Source of the DNA: Scatophagus argus
Taxonomy: Eukaryota > Chordata > Actinopteri > Scatophagidae
Assembly (NCBI RefSeq): GCF_020382885.2
Contig: NC_058504.1
Span: 6,438,519 to 6,502,518 of the forward strand
Reading direction: 5' to 3'
Length of the DNA stretch: 64,000 nt
The notes beneath the pieces were generated by a model. The model did no database searches and was not told where the DNA came from. It saw only the letters and a list, made by a program, of their open reading frames with translations. A program made the translations under genes and the position numbers. Of this stretch, positions 1 through 11,942 are shown one piece after another (position 1 is the first letter of the stretch; every line of letters starts with the position of its first letter).

Positions 1-1520
1 CATGTAACCCCAATGTATGGATCAGCGTTTTCTGCCTCTAGAATGGATGTAAAGGTTTATGAGAATATGAGCAATCTGACCATAAGGAGCACAATTTCAG
101 AAGACGAGGGAATGTATCACTGTGCTGTCGTGGACTGGATCCAAATGACTTGGAGTGGGACCTATTTATTGTTCAAAGGTAATTATGTGATTTGTCTTTC
201 AAAGTTTGAAATCACTTAATCCACTGTAAGCTTCCCTGTGTTAATTGGTCTGTTTCTCAGAGACATAACAGGAGAGAATTTGATGTATCAGGATATCCAC
301 TTGAAATGCTATGTGTGTACGTTATGTTAGGAGGTTTCACCCAGCATCTAACTTTACTTCCTCTTTGTGTTACCGATATTTCTTTACTGTTTTTACAGAG
401 TATCGTGTCAAATCATGATGTCTATTGAACTTTTCTTAAATACTTTAAGATTTACGAATGTAAATGAAAATCCCATACATTTAACACAGTTCTGTAACTT
501 ACAGGAAACACTCAGAGGACATCAAACTACACTGTTGTTCAGTGGCCGACAGTTTCTGATCCAGTCCGTCCAGGAGACTCGGTGACTTTCCAGTGTTCGG
601 TCCTCTCCGACTCTGACAGTAACATGTGTCGAGGAGGTCGCAGTGTGTTCTGGTTCAGAGCCGGATTAGACAAATCTCATCCAAACATCATCTACGCAGA
701 TGGAAACAGACATGATGAATGTGAAATGAGATCTGACACACAGAAAAGCTGTGTTTATCGCCTCACTAAGGACATCAACTCCACTGATGCTGGGACGTAC
801 TACTGTGCTGTGGCCACATGTGGAGAGATAATATTTGGAGATGGAAGCAAACTGGATGTTCAAGGTTTGATTACTCTGCAAACTCAAATAAAATCCGTCA
901 AAGTCCAGTAATGTAATTACTATTTTTTTTACATTCTAAAGAATTCAAATCTAATACAATAGAATATGTAATCATTTATCATTGGTAACATTCAGTCTTT
1001 TCTCCTTTCGACAATATTTCAGGAACCAGTATATGGTCGTCGATGGCTAATGGAATTATTGTTCTGCTGTGTGCCGTCTTGGCTATAAGCCTGACTGTGA
1101 TAGCCTTCCTTATTTACACCATCAAGAAAAACAAGTGTGATTGTTGCAATGGTAACTGAAGTTACTGACAGTTTCCTGTTTAGTGCTGTTACATTAAAAC
1201 AAGTGCATCCCTATTTATTATTGTTTTTATATTTCTATTTCATAATCTAGCTGCTTTTGCCTTGCAAAAAAACAGCGGTGGTCACAAAAGTCAACGGGTA
1301 AGGTATTTAAAGGATGGATTACTCTTCTTTAAACATTTGCAATTTTTTATTTTTTTAACTTTGCCATCTCTTATTTTCTCAGAGCGATGAGGGCAGGTGG
1401 ATTTATTCTACTGTCATCTTCACCATGATGAAAACTAACAGTGGTGCAATAAAGGATGCAAAAACACCTGAGAGAGAGAGGATCTATGCAGCTGCCGGGG
1501 CTTTTGGGTTTGATTCATGA
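1..1520 (+). CDS. nitr: NITR gene A, 5'-partial: end of V domain, I domain, TM, tail
   Basis: 3' part of a novel immune-type receptor, a single-pass Ig-family surface receptor. Visible exons: V end 1-178 (EDEGMYHCAV, a D-x-G-x-Y-x-C type motif), I domain 505-864, transmembrane 1023-1151, linker 1251-1297, tail 1383-1520 ending in TGA. All junctions are GT-AG and joining them keeps one frame. The I domain has the family cysteines and a J-like FGDGSKLD. The membrane helix (IIVLLCAVLAISLTVIAFLIY) has no charged residue, so an activating adaptor-binding form is unlikely. The tail holds WIYSTV and RIYAAA, only loosely ITIM-like. V and I sequences are clearly diverged from genes B-J, so A stands outside the recent expansion; its tail is related to the type-2 tail of D, E, G and I. 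The start of the gene lies left of the window. Confidence 0.82.
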
Positions 1521-1662
1521 GTTGACAGTGCAGGTTTTCATCAATTGGATCTGTATTATCTAGTTTGTTATTGGGTAATGATGTACATCTCGCTCAAATA
1601 CAGTTGCATGAAGGTTTGTTTGTACATTTGCATAAACTTTGATCAAAATAGATATAATGATG

Positions 1663-1668
1663 AATAAA
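1663..1668 (+). promoter_or_regulatory. polyadenylation signal of gene A
   Basis: AATAAA about 143 bp after the stop codon of gene A, in an AT-rich 3' flank. Position and sequence fit a poly(A) signal; not tested by transcript data. Confidence 0.55.
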
Positions 1669-1689
1669 TATTGAAATGAATCAAAAGCG

Positions 1690-2130
1690 TGGTTGAAATT
1701 TTCCATCCGTTGTTTATACCTGCTTATCCAACGAGCACAACCCCTTTAAGAACGCAAGAACGAGTGTCGTGTCAAGCAAGTTTTAAACTTTTCATTTCAT
1801 TTCACGCCATCTACATTTTATGGGTTTTAGGCTCGCAGGGAAGGATCGAGTCAGGTGAATGTCATCAAGTGATCTTTCTTGTCTTGTTCACGTAATCTGC
1901 TGTTGCAGACCGGCTGGGTTTCAAATCTACTTGCATAGGTTTGGCAAAAGATCGTGGTCTGGGTTAAAAATAACTTTGGTTACATGATATATGTGACCTA
2001 AGTTAACTCAGGAACTGAAGTTAAGTTAGGACATCTTGGTTTCACACAGTGTATGAACACTGGTCTCCTGGTTGAAAGTCACCACACCAAACCTCCTCCA
2101 TGTGTGGACTTTATTGCTCACTCAATTGTT
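1690..2130. other. spacer without recognised feature
   Basis: No coding potential, RNA gene or recognisable repeat seen between the end of gene A and the LINE tail that follows. Confidence 0.4.
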
Positions 2131-2133
2131 TTT

Positions 2134-2700
2134 CAGAATCAGAATCAGAATCAGAATTCCTTTATTTATCCCTGAAGGGAAATTCTTATTCTTACAGACA
2201 TTGCACATGCAGTATTCCCGACCAAGAAAGGTGAAAAGTGAAGAGTATAAAAATAGGATTAAAATAAAGATAGGATAAACAAAAACTAAAATCTCAAAGT
2301 AGAGGTATTTACAATGTGTTCAATTTTTTTTAAGAAAATTTAAAAATACAGGTATGTACATGTGTAAAAAAACAATATATACATTGTATATATAAAGTAA
2401 GTGTGTCCGTCACAGTGCAGAGTTTAACAGTTTGATGGCGACAGGCAGGAATGATTTCCTGTGTCGCTCTGTGGTGCATCATGGGAGTATGAGTCTGTTG
2501 CTGAACGAGCTCCTGTAGCTGATCAGCACATTGTGGAGAGGGTGAGAGGGAAAGTCCAGTATAGTTCTTATTTTGGACAACATCCTCCTCTCAGACACCA
2601 CCATCAGAGAGTCCAGTTCCTCTCCCACAACATGGCTGGCCTTCTTAATGATTCTGTTGAGTCTGTTAGTTTCCTCCCTGACATTCACACTTAAACTGAC
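2134..2700 (-). mobile_element. 5'-truncated CR1/Rex1-type LINE, 3' end
   Basis: On the minus strand the region around 2480-2690 translates to the C-terminal end of a CR1/Rex1-clade reverse transcriptase protein (NRLNRIIKKASHVVG, RRMLSKIRTILDFPSHPLHN). It is followed by a 3' UTR with the common fish LINE end: an imperfect hairpin around TCCCTGAAGGGA, then a terminal (CAGAAT)n run at 2134-2157. Only about 0.57 kb remains, the usual result of 5' truncation at insertion. The sub-family cannot be fixed by eye. Confidence 0.65.
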
Positions 2701-2869
2701 ACAAAAGAAGCTTAATGCAAATGATGTTAAATGACACGCAAAGAGCAAAGAAATTTACGACATCAAACATGGTTTCATATTTCTTATGCCATTTGGTTAG
2801 ATCATGCTGGCTTGTCCTGTGCTGCATCGCTGGAAGCTGCAGGTACCAACTCACAATGTGCAGTGTGAG

Positions 2870-2990
2870 GTACGACCTGGACAGATCGCCAGTCTATCAC
2901 GGTGATAACAGCTGCAGACACCTACTCATACGTACATTTACAATTGCAGGAAAATTCTCCAATTGCCCGAAACTTAATGCCTTCTGATTC
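2870..2990 (-). repeat. fragment of a dispersed fish repeat
   Basis: Resembles, in reverse orientation, the repeat seen near 58770-58982 (the stretch reading 'gacctggacagatcgccagt' is typical of that family). Only part remains, with no visible ends. Confidence 0.4.
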
Positions 2991-4240
2991 TGAGTGGAAA
3001 GAGGAAAACATTCAAACTCTACCCAGAGAGGATTTTATGTCATTCTTTATTCAATTAAAAGTTACATGACCACCACAAACTGGAACACTCATGTTCTTTT
3101 ATCTCTGTGCTATTGCCACTGAAGAAAGGCAAAAATAACTTTGCAACCTGATTAAAGAAAAGTTCCATTAACATGGATATACTGAGCTCATATTGTTTAA
3201 ATATGTAATACAATTTGTATTAGGTGAAGAAAATATCAAAGAGGTTCACAGATCTTAGTAACCAGGACCAGCCAGTAACCCAGGTTTTTGTTGTTTTCTG
3301 GCTGTTCTTCTTGTTTTACCACACAAACAGCCAACATGATGTAACTTTATCAAACTATGGTAATAAGTAAACCACATTGTATTGTGCTGCCTGTAGAGGG
3401 GAGAGTTTCTGGTTGTGGTTATGTGCTGTAACAACTCTTGTGGCAACACTTTTTTGTTCCTCCTATCACTTTCCTTGTGTTGAAATTGAGTGCTCCACCA
3501 TGTGGAGAAAAAGAAAAGTCACCATGTGGGGGACAAATAATTCAGAGATTTGGGTTGTAAAATCAAGATCAAATCTCAGAACATAAGTGGTAGGATTGCT
3601 GCACAATGACTTTACAGCCCACTTAACATGCTTTATTTTTTTTCTAATATAATTGTGACATTTTGAATAAAATACTTCTTACATTTCTCAGTCAGTATAT
3701 TAATCAGCTTGACTTCATTCCCATTTGCCACATATTTACATGCTGTAGCTTCTCAAGAGTTAGTTTGTTATATTTTTTCTTATGAGGATAATATTATGTG
3801 TCCTGTGCAGAGGATGCGACAAAATAAAAGGTTAAGAGTTGGCAGAATATAAAGGAAAATTTCACACAAGTTCATAACCTGTAAAACTTGTACTCATCGA
3901 CTTTTTCCCTCCTCTCCGAACCCCTTTTGCTGAACATATTTTGCAATACATGTCAGTGGAAGCCATTGTCACCTCTGTTTATCAGCTACAATTTCACTGA
4001 TATGATAGATAGCCAATAATACACATTTCCCAGTGAATGATTTTGTGTACACACAAGAAAAAGAAATGTGAGCAATGAGGGAGTGTGTGTGCTTTGGACA
4101 ATTGGGTGATCGTCTGTGAGTTCATATGAACAGTTCTGTCTCCAAAAGATATGTTTAAGAATTCATTTGCAACAGCAAATTAGAGAAGTGCTTTTGTTCT
4201 GGTTTTTGTGCAGCTTGAAAATAACAGAGAGAACATAGAT
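2991..4240. other. AT-rich spacer
   Basis: No exon, RNA gene or transposon end recognised. Short open frames here have no NITR likeness and no splice context. Confidence 0.4.
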
Positions 4241-4241
4241 A

Positions 4242-4456
4242 CACTATATAGACAAAAGTATCCAGACAAACCTCTTTATGGGGCCATTTTTCAGGGGTTG
4301 GGCAAGACGCCTGAAGGGAAATTCTTAAAGCTTCAGCATCCCAAGACATTTTGGACAATGCTATGCCTCCAATTTGTGACAACAGTTTGGGGAAGGCCCT
4401 TTTTCTTTTCTTTTTCCGTAACCGTCAGATGGCCCAATAGTTTTGTCTATATAGTG
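4242..4456. mobile_element. Tc1-like MITE, 215 bp
   Basis: Both ends carry an inverted repeat beginning CACTATATAGACAAAA and the element is flanked by TA dinucleotides (4240-4241 and 4457-4458), the Tc1/mariner target-site signature. The inside is a shortened piece of a Tc1-type element: the stretch with 'cattttggacaatgctatgc' reappears in reverse orientation near 63005-63030. It has no transposase and is non-autonomous. Confidence 0.75.
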
Positions 4457-4458
4457 TA

Positions 4459-5339
4459 TGTAGATAAAAATAATGTGCATATAAAAGGTAAGAATTACAC
4501 CCATACAAATTCCTACAAAAGGTATGAAAAGGGCTTTGTACTGCATGAAAGACACCAACCACAATAGTCAATATAAGTCGATCTGTCAATGTGTGAACAG
4601 AGCTGGCTCAACAGCTGTAACTGCTGTCAGCTGCTAGCCAGTGATGTACATGTTTTACCAAAACAGTAAAAACATTTCTAACATGGGAGTCCTTTAAAAA
4701 CATGAAAGCCTTTGATAATTATTTAAACCACTTTACTTACAGACACATAGTCTCCAAGGCTGAAGCACATCATAAAAGCAGAAAAAAATGAAGAATTACC
4801 TCTGGCCACTAGGTGGAGACATACTACAGGAACTGGTAGGAATAAATGAAAGGTTTTAATGTGTAATGTTTTAACACTTATTCATATTACTAACTTATCA
4901 TTAAAGGCAGTAGGCAGTTTCCCTAATCAAAGTGCATTTGTTGCTTAAACTTAACCTTCTAGTGTCCTGAACTGTTTCACTAGTTAAAACACATTTAAAC
5001 ATGGTGTTTTACATAATCCAGGCAACAATTGCATTTCCCCTATAACTTAAAAACTGCAGTTGCACAACAGTTCTTTATAAATGTCATTTCCAGGAGACAC
5101 GGATTGACATGATTTACCTCTGAATACAGGCTGCAGTGGCACTTCTGCTTGTGTAAAATATTGTCAAAGAGAAAGAGGCTAGCAGACAGACATTTGGATG
5201 CTTTGACAGTGAACTGCAGGGTGTCTGTTCACTACAGCAGCCCACAACTGAAGACAAAAGCATGGCTATCAAAACACAAAACAATTTATAGAGTATCATA
5301 AACTTTCTGGAATGAAATGTCCGGGCAAGGACATATCAG
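4459..5339. other. spacer without recognised feature
   Basis: No gene or repeat recognised; AT-rich with short random frames only. Confidence 0.35.
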
Positions 5340-6490
5340 TAAGTCTTTCTTATCTCACACTCATTTGTAAACTTCTTGTGAACTTCTTCGGTGTGTCTGC
5401 CGTGAGAACAAGCAAAGCCACAGGCAATAGCTACATCGATGGGCTCAGGCTGCGGTAGGCCATTTCTGTGCCCTTTGACGAGCCATCAAGGCTGTTTACT
5501 CAGAAGAGACCTGACTGCGGGCTTCAACAGGATATGCAGTGAGGGGAGTGTGACAACAGGTTTCAGCAGGCTAAGATTGCTTTAACAAATTAAAATGTTT
5601 TAGGTTATCTGGTTAATGTGCTCTTTCAAAGCACAATTTATGTTGTTGTTAGTGTTTTTAAGATGCAGCCAAAGACATCAACAACCACCTGCTGGCTCAG
5701 CTATGAGCTATAAAATATATTCACATGTACAAATGCCCCTTTGTATTCACACCTCAGTTTGAAGACCGACCACAACAAAGCTTAAGTTTCCATGCATCAT
5801 TTCACTGCCAGAGATGACAGTGAATGCGCTTCTCTGTGTGAAAGCACAAAGCAGGCTAAAGGTGCATTAAGAACTGCTTTAATCTGCATTTTACATTTGT
5901 TACTGTTCTTATGTCCACAACACTTGTTTTGGTTTGTGGTCAACAGTATCTTGACCCTGATGAAGGCCACAAACCACAACATGCTGCTCTAAACAATGTT
6001 ATGGTAGTTTTGGCCCTGTAGATAGACAGGTTGTCTACTGATTTGTCTTCATTCTCATGCACCATTCAGATTGGTAAAGTGAGGGAAGAAAACTCTGTTT
6101 TGTGTAGTCATTCTGATGCCACAGTTTATGTTGTTGAACTGGACTGTATTATACTGTGAGGTGCTCCAGTCCACATGGGTTCCCTCCCTCAGATAAAAAT
6201 ATATAGTTCAGACACTCTAAAAGCCTCCAGCTGAACAGCTCCTGAACAGCTCCTGTTCCTCTGACACTGTGAGCATCACTTTGCTGCTACCTTTTGCCCT
6301 CAGCAGAGAAGTAAAGCAGTGGTTTAACAGCCCAACTCAACTCTGTGTGCTGTGCTCTTCCTGTTGATGTGACTAACCTCAGAGTGGGCGGGTCATCAGT
6401 GATGATGTGGAGCGTCTGGATTGGCTGCCTCACAAACTATTTAAGATGGCTCCTCTGACTTGGTGCATCACTGTGGTAAATGAATGGATG
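5340..6490 (+). repeat. NITR upstream block (copy for gene B)
   Basis: Noncoding block that recurs upstream of C, E, F and I and, in parts, D. It starts with a module containing GGCTGTTTACTCAGA and GGCTTCAACAGGATATG (about 5488-5545). Near the end it carries a promoter-like stretch: GGGCGGG, inverted CCAAT (GGATTGGCTG) and a TATA-like CTATTTAAG at about 6384-6444. That is 850 bp before the gene B start codon, so it may be a distal promoter or simply a duplicated flank. Confidence 0.55.
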
Positions 6491-7034
6491 CATATTTTTT
6501 AAATACACAGACCAATCAGTTCTTGTTAAGATCACATTGAAGATATAATAATTACTAATAATTAATAATTAATTACTGATTTTCCACAATAAATGACCAA
6601 TTAATGTAATTCTATAGAGCATATTGTTAGTGACTTTCTAAAGTATATATATTTCCATAATTTTCCATAATTTTTTCCTGCAGTACATTATTGGTTACTG
6701 TGATTTCATGGAATTTCACGATTTCATGAAATTAGATGTTATTGTTATTTTTTTGACAGTAGTTACTTTTATTTTACCGTGATTTTACTGTGATTCAACC
6801 CTAATGACAATATAATTATAAATATCATATTCCATTTCTTAAAAACACACGGGGCCTTGAACACATGACCCTCACAAGGTAAAATCACGTCATTTCGGGT
6901 GATGTGTGTCTGTCCGAAGCAGTTTGACCATGTTAGTGAGTGTCCACTGAATGGTCCATCTAAACATTGAGAAAATACAAGAGAGGAAATGAGCAAAAGA
7001 GTTTTGGAATACAGAAGTTAACCCACATGTTAAG

Positions 7035-7293
7035 TCAAACCAGATCTTGTGTTTACTCTCACTGTCAGTGATAGAAACCCACCGTGAAACATCAAACAAC
7101 AGCTTGCTGTTAGTGTTGCTGCATTTCGGTTGGAAAGATGGTCAATGCTGTTTCCACTGATGTACAGCGAAATGCCAACATAACAAGAGACCAATCAGAC
7201 TGCAGTGAAATTGTTCCCTCCCACTTCATATCATCACACAGAGATGAATTGCCTTATAATATCATCTAAAATAACTGCTGTCACAGCCAGAAG
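7035..7293 (+). promoter_or_regulatory. proximal promoter of gene B
   Basis: Conserved block immediately before the signal-peptide exon. A CCAAT box (GACCAATCAGAC) lies at 7191-7195, 103 bp before the ATG, the same spacing as in C, D, E, F and I. The RUNX-type TGTGGT found in C, E-J is changed here (CCACTGATG in place of CCACTGTGG). A TATA-like CTTATAATA lies just downstream. Confidence 0.55.
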
Positions 7294-10200
7294 ATGCTCT
7301 CCTTTTATTTACTGCTGACATTCACTTTAGGGCGTAAGTACTAAACGTCAAATTCTTTCCTTATACATTTCAAGTATGTTGTCATCATCTTGTATCGGTT
7401 CAATACCAGATATGTATGAATGTACTGCGTCTCTGTTGTTCGTCACTGATGTATTTAATGTTATGTTTAGGATGCACAGATGATGTGATCTTTGACATGA
7501 AGACTGTTGGTGTTGGAGATGATGTGACTCTGACCTGTACCCGCCAAGAATCAAAGGATGCAGCAGCCTTGTTTTGGATCAGGCTTGTTTCTGGAAACTT
7601 ACCTGAACTCTTGGGAGGAACATTTGCATTTGATTATGAGGATGTTAATGAGGCTCCTCGTATCACAGCAAAACAAGGGCCTGGAACGTTTCTTCTCCAT
7701 ATTAAAGAAACCAAGAGAAGTGATACTGGAGTTTACTACTGTGTAAAAGTACACCAAGTTGACATGAAATTTTTGAATGGAACATTTCTGAGAATTAAAG
7801 GTAAACACCATTTATAACAGCAGTGTACATACATTTTCATATGGAGGCAGGACTTCAGAGGAAAGTGTTGATGTGTATTTTAAAGTTTTCATTAGGAGAG
7901 TAAAGCATGTTTCATTTCATGTTTGTATTTCCCAGGATCAGAACCTGATATCACTGCTGTCATTCAGGAGCCTCCATCTGATTCAGTCCATCCAGGAGAC
8001 TCAGTGACCCTGCAGTGTTCAGTCCTCTCTGACCCTGAAGACAAAACATGTCCAGGAGGTCCCAGTGTGTTCTGGTTCAAAGCTGGATCAGATGAATCTC
8101 ATCCCAGTGTCATTTACACTCATGGAGACTCTGGTGATGGATGTGACAAGAGTCCTGAGGCTCACGCTCCACAGAAATGTGTCTACAGCTTCTCTAAGAA
8201 CGTCAGCTCCTCTGATGATGGGACTTATTACTGTGCTGTGGCCACATGTGGGGAGATATTATTTGGAAATGGAACAAAACTGGACACTGAAGGTAACTGC
8301 TGAACATTTCAATATCCATGAAGATGTTTGGCAAACCCTGCATTGTAACATCATATTAACTTTCATTGTTTGTTCTTCTTCATATTGTTTCAGCCCCTAA
8401 CACGCAGGAGGCCAATACAGTTCTGCTTCTGTTATGTGCTGCTTTGGCTCTAAGTCTGATTGTTATAACCTGCCTGATTTATACCATCAAGAAAACATCT
8501 TGTGGTTGTTGCAAAGGTAACAGAATTTCAGCCTATGAAACAGCATTTTGTCAAAGCTAACATCAAGATATATACAGTGCATCTGGAAAGTATTCACACC
8601 GCTTCTCTTTTTCCACATTTTGTTATGTTACAGTCTCATTACAAAATGGATTAAGTTCATTTTTTCCCTCAAAGTTCTACACAAAATACCCCATAATGAC
8701 AAAGTGAAACAAGCTGCTTGAGTTTTTGCTAACTTCTTAAAAATGAAAAACAAAATATGTACATAAACATAAACATGTACATAAGTATTCACACCCTTTG
8801 ACCCGATGACACTCAAATTTGAGCTCAAGTGCATCCTGTTTCCATTGATCATCCTTCAGAGGTTTCTACAACTTGAGTTGAGTCCACCTGTGGTAATTTC
8901 AGTGGATTGGGCATGATTTGGAAAGGCTGTTGGTTGTTTGGAAAAGGACAACCTGTCCATATAAGCCCTCACAGTTGACATTGCATTTCAGAGCACAAAC
9001 CAAGCCATGAAGTCAAAGAAATTGTTTGCAGACCTCTGAGACACAGTGGCCTCCATAATCCATAAGTGGAAGAAGATTGGAACCACCAGGACTCTTCCTA
9101 GACCTGGCTTCCCAGCTAAATTGAGTGATCAGAGTAGAAGTGCCTTAGTCAGGGAGGTGACCAAGAACCCAATGGTCACTCTGACAGAGCTCCAGTGTTG
9201 CTCTGTGGAGAGGAGAACCTTCAAGAAGGACAACCATTTCTGCAGCACTCCACCAATCAGGCCAGATGGAAGCCACTACTGAGTAAAATGCATATGAAAA
9301 CCTGCTTGGAGTTTGCCAAAAGGCACCTGAAAGACTCTCAGACCACAAGAAACAAAATTCTCTGGTCTGATAAAAATGAACAGAGACATCCTTGCTGACA
9401 ACCCGTTCCAGAGTGCACTGGACCTCAGACTGGGCCGAAGGTTTATCTTCCAACAGGACAACGACCCTCAGCATACAGCCAACATCACAAAGGAGAGGCT
9501 TTGGGACAACACTCTGAATGTCCTTGAGTGGCCCAGCCAGAGCCCAGACTTGAACCCTATTGAGCATCTCTGGAGAGAACTGAAAATGGCTTTGCACTGA
9601 CGCTCCCCATCCAACCTGATGGAGCTTGAGAGCTTCTGCATTGAAGAGTGGGAGAAACTGCCCAAAAATAAGTGTGCCAAGCTTATAGAATCATACTCAA
9701 AAAGACTTGAGGCTGAAATTGCTGCCAAAGGGGCTTCAGCAAACTATTGATCACAAGGTGTGAATACTTATGTACATGTTATATTTTATTGTATTTTAAT
9801 TTTTAATAAATTTGCAAAAAAATTCAAGTAAACTTGTTCTACATTGTCAATATGGGGTATTTTGTGTAAAATTTTGAGAGAAAAAAAATGAATTTAATCC
9901 ATTTTGGAATGACACTGTAACATAACAAAATGTGTAAAAAGTGAAGCGGTGTGAATACTTTCTGGATGCACCATACATTAAGCCAAGTCAATTTTAATGA
10001 TGTTGCCCCATTTCCAATAAATATAATATTGTCTATTCGTGTAAAATTAACCTACAGCTTCTTTCCCCTTAAATCTTTGTTTTTATTTGTTAATAAAGCT
10101 CAAATAGCCAGTGGTGACCAGCAAAGTCAGCAGGTAAGGTATAAAGAAAAGATGACGACTGAAATACGTAAATGTCAACATGTGGTATCTCATAACATTT

Positions 10201-10357
10201 TGTTCATATATTTGCTCAGAGAGACGAGAACTCATTGGTTTATTCTGCACCAACCGTCACCAAGAGCAAAGCTGCCAAATCAGGGAAAAGGAATGTAAAA
10301 ACAACTGAAGGAGGGATAATCTACTCTGATGTCAGGACTTTTGTATCTGCCAGTTAA
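7294..10357 (+). CDS. nitr: NITR gene B, type-1 tail with canonical ITIM, Tc1 in intron 4
   Basis: Predicted inhibitory NITR of 340 aa. Exons: signal peptide 7294-7333, V 7471-7800, I 7936-8292, TM 8394-8516, linker 10099-10133, tail 10220-10357. All sites are GT-AG and the sum is 1023 bp. Signal [15 protein letters not shown] domain: C36, FW49, DTGVYYC104, and a J-like NGTFLRI. I domain: six cysteines (151, 162, 193, 205, 223, 228), FWF at 169-171 and FGNGTKLD at 233-240. Helix about 252-272 without charge, followed by a CGCC cluster that could be palmitoylated. Tail: IIYSDV (328-333) matches the ITIM consensus for SH2 phosphatase binding; LVYSAP (301-306) does not, because it has Pro at +3. 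Intron 4 holds a 1.4 kb Tc1-like element. Head and promoter are nearly the same as gene D, but the tail is that of C, F and H. Ligand unknown. Confidence 0.88.
8575..9973 (+). mobile_element. Tc1-like transposon with dead transposase, in intron 4 of gene B
   Basis: About 1.40 kb with inverted ends of roughly 80 bp (left CAGTGCATCTGGAAAG, right end the complement of TGGTGCATCCAGAAAG) and TA on both sides. Genes C, F and H keep the empty site. Transposase pieces on the plus strand include [18 protein letters not shown] (about 9052-9105), [19 protein letters not shown] (9358-9381), [18 protein letters not shown] and [19 protein letters not shown] (about 9531-9587). The pieces lie in different frames with stops. 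The segment between LWSDKNE and the later catalytic region is missing relative to a full Tc1 transposase, so the copy is inactive. Left-end fragments of this insertion remain in genes E, G and I. Confidence 0.88.
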
Positions 10358-11942
10358 AGCTAAGATATTTTTGTCTTTTGCGAAGCAGCTTCTTTCTGAT
10401 GAGATGAACAAAGAACCACTTTTCATCTGCCATTGGTAACTATATTTAATTTGGAAAAACTTAAGAATGTTATCATTTTGACATCATATTTTGTCCAGTC
10501 TGAAATTGTATAAAACAATAAGAATATCCAGATTTGATCATTTTCAGCTTTTGGTGACATCAGTTTTGTGCATCTACATCTTGATTTATTTTTGTGCATT
10601 TTCTCTTATTAAAGTCACTGAAGAGTTTTATCAGGCCACCACTCAAACAGGCTTTTTCAATGATTAATCTTAAAGACGACGAGGGTTGAGGAAGGTTTTT
10701 AATCTGTTTTTCTTTTATCTGCTGCTCAGTTTTAAGTCTGTTAGCATCTCTCATGTATCAACAACATGTAAAAATAATTGCAGCAAATAAAGCTGATGTT
10801 GGTGTACATGTGTTGTTTTCTTCCTTAAAAATCTAAAAATCTTTCAACAGAAAACTAAAAACCTGTAAACATATTTTCAGTTTGTGCCCCATGACTCAAA
10901 GTCCTTTCCAACATGAGCCAGCATTCACACACGCGTACGCACACACGTACACACACAGCTGGCAGAGGACACCATGTAAGCTCATCAGGACCGAAAACCA
11001 TTCACATGAACACTGACACACTGATAGAAAAGCCATCAGGAGCAATTTGTGGTCCAGTATCAGGATGAGTGTCTTGCCCATGGACAAGGACAAGGATATG
11101 AAAAGCAAACATGTTCTTTGTAAATAGAATTTCCATGAAGAAAATGTTGAACTCATAGCTAACAGTACCAAAAAAACAAAAGGCAAATAAAAACTTCATG
11201 GGGACTGAATACATGTTTCATATTGTCAACAAGTGAATGTGATGTACTGCATGTCTTAACCCTAACATATAAATATTCTGCCGAAAGAACAGATTTAATT
11301 CAGTCATCAGGACAAACAAATATGCTTTCAAGCACAATCACACTCTGCACTCTGAAGCATATTCTCTTAACAACAACATGCCATGACATTGTATTTCGAT
11401 AATTAAACGTTTCCAAAGCAAATGTAGCCTGCTAATATGTTGGTTTTACCACCTGACTTACGTAGCAGCACTGGCAGGTTGACACTTTTGTTGGTGTGTG
11501 AAACATCACTTTGTAGGCCTCCTGCATGTCTGCTAACAACAAGCAAAGCCACATGCAGCAGAAACACACACAGACAGGCTGTGGTGGGCTGTTTCTCTAC
11601 CATTTGATCAACCATCAAGGCTGTTTACTCAGAACAGACCTGACCATGTGCTTCAACAGGATATGTAGTGAGGGTAACGCTGCAAAGAGGGAGAAGACAC
11701 AAGAGACTTTTGTTGCTGAACAAATTGAAATAATTTCTTTAGTTTTTCTTTCTGATTAATGTGCTCATTCAGTTTGATTGGTTTCTGAATTGTTGCTGAC
11801 ACACTGCCTGTACTGTTGACTTCTTGAACTGCCTGCCAGTGTGTGTCTGGTGTATTTCTGTTTCTGTAAAGACTGTGCTATTTTGAGCTCCACACAGCCT
11901 CTCATGTCTCTCTCTATCTGTTGCTGCTACAGATGTAAAACT
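10358..11942 (+). repeat. type-1 3' flank of gene B
   Basis: Noncoding block shared with the 3' flanks of C, F and H. It contains a likely poly(A) signal AATAAA at 10786-10791, an ACAC-rich stretch near 10925-10960, and a copy of the conserved GGCTGTTTACTCAGA module at about 11609-11670. It ends in a stretch (TGTGTGTCTGGTGT near 11837) that borders the Rex3 remnants. Confidence 0.6.

Noticed and set aside
4208-4567. 119-codon open frame
   Set aside because: It lies across the 215 bp Tc1-like MITE and has no protein likeness.
7801-7817. Stop codon shortly after the V domain (KGKHHL then stop), suggesting single-domain soluble receptors
   Set aside because: The stop lies in intron 2 after a good GTAAAC donor. 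A read-through secreted form is possible but nothing in the sequence supports it over normal splicing.
8065-8400. Long open frame overlapping the I exon ([12 protein letters not shown]..., repeated at every gene)
   Set aside because: It is the +1 frame of the highly conserved I exon and crosses its donor site. It repeats because the exon repeats.
10921-10965. Short-period repeats in the 3' flanks as a CRISPR-like or satellite array
   Set aside because: They are simple ACACATTC/AC microsatellites of a few units in a vertebrate genome.
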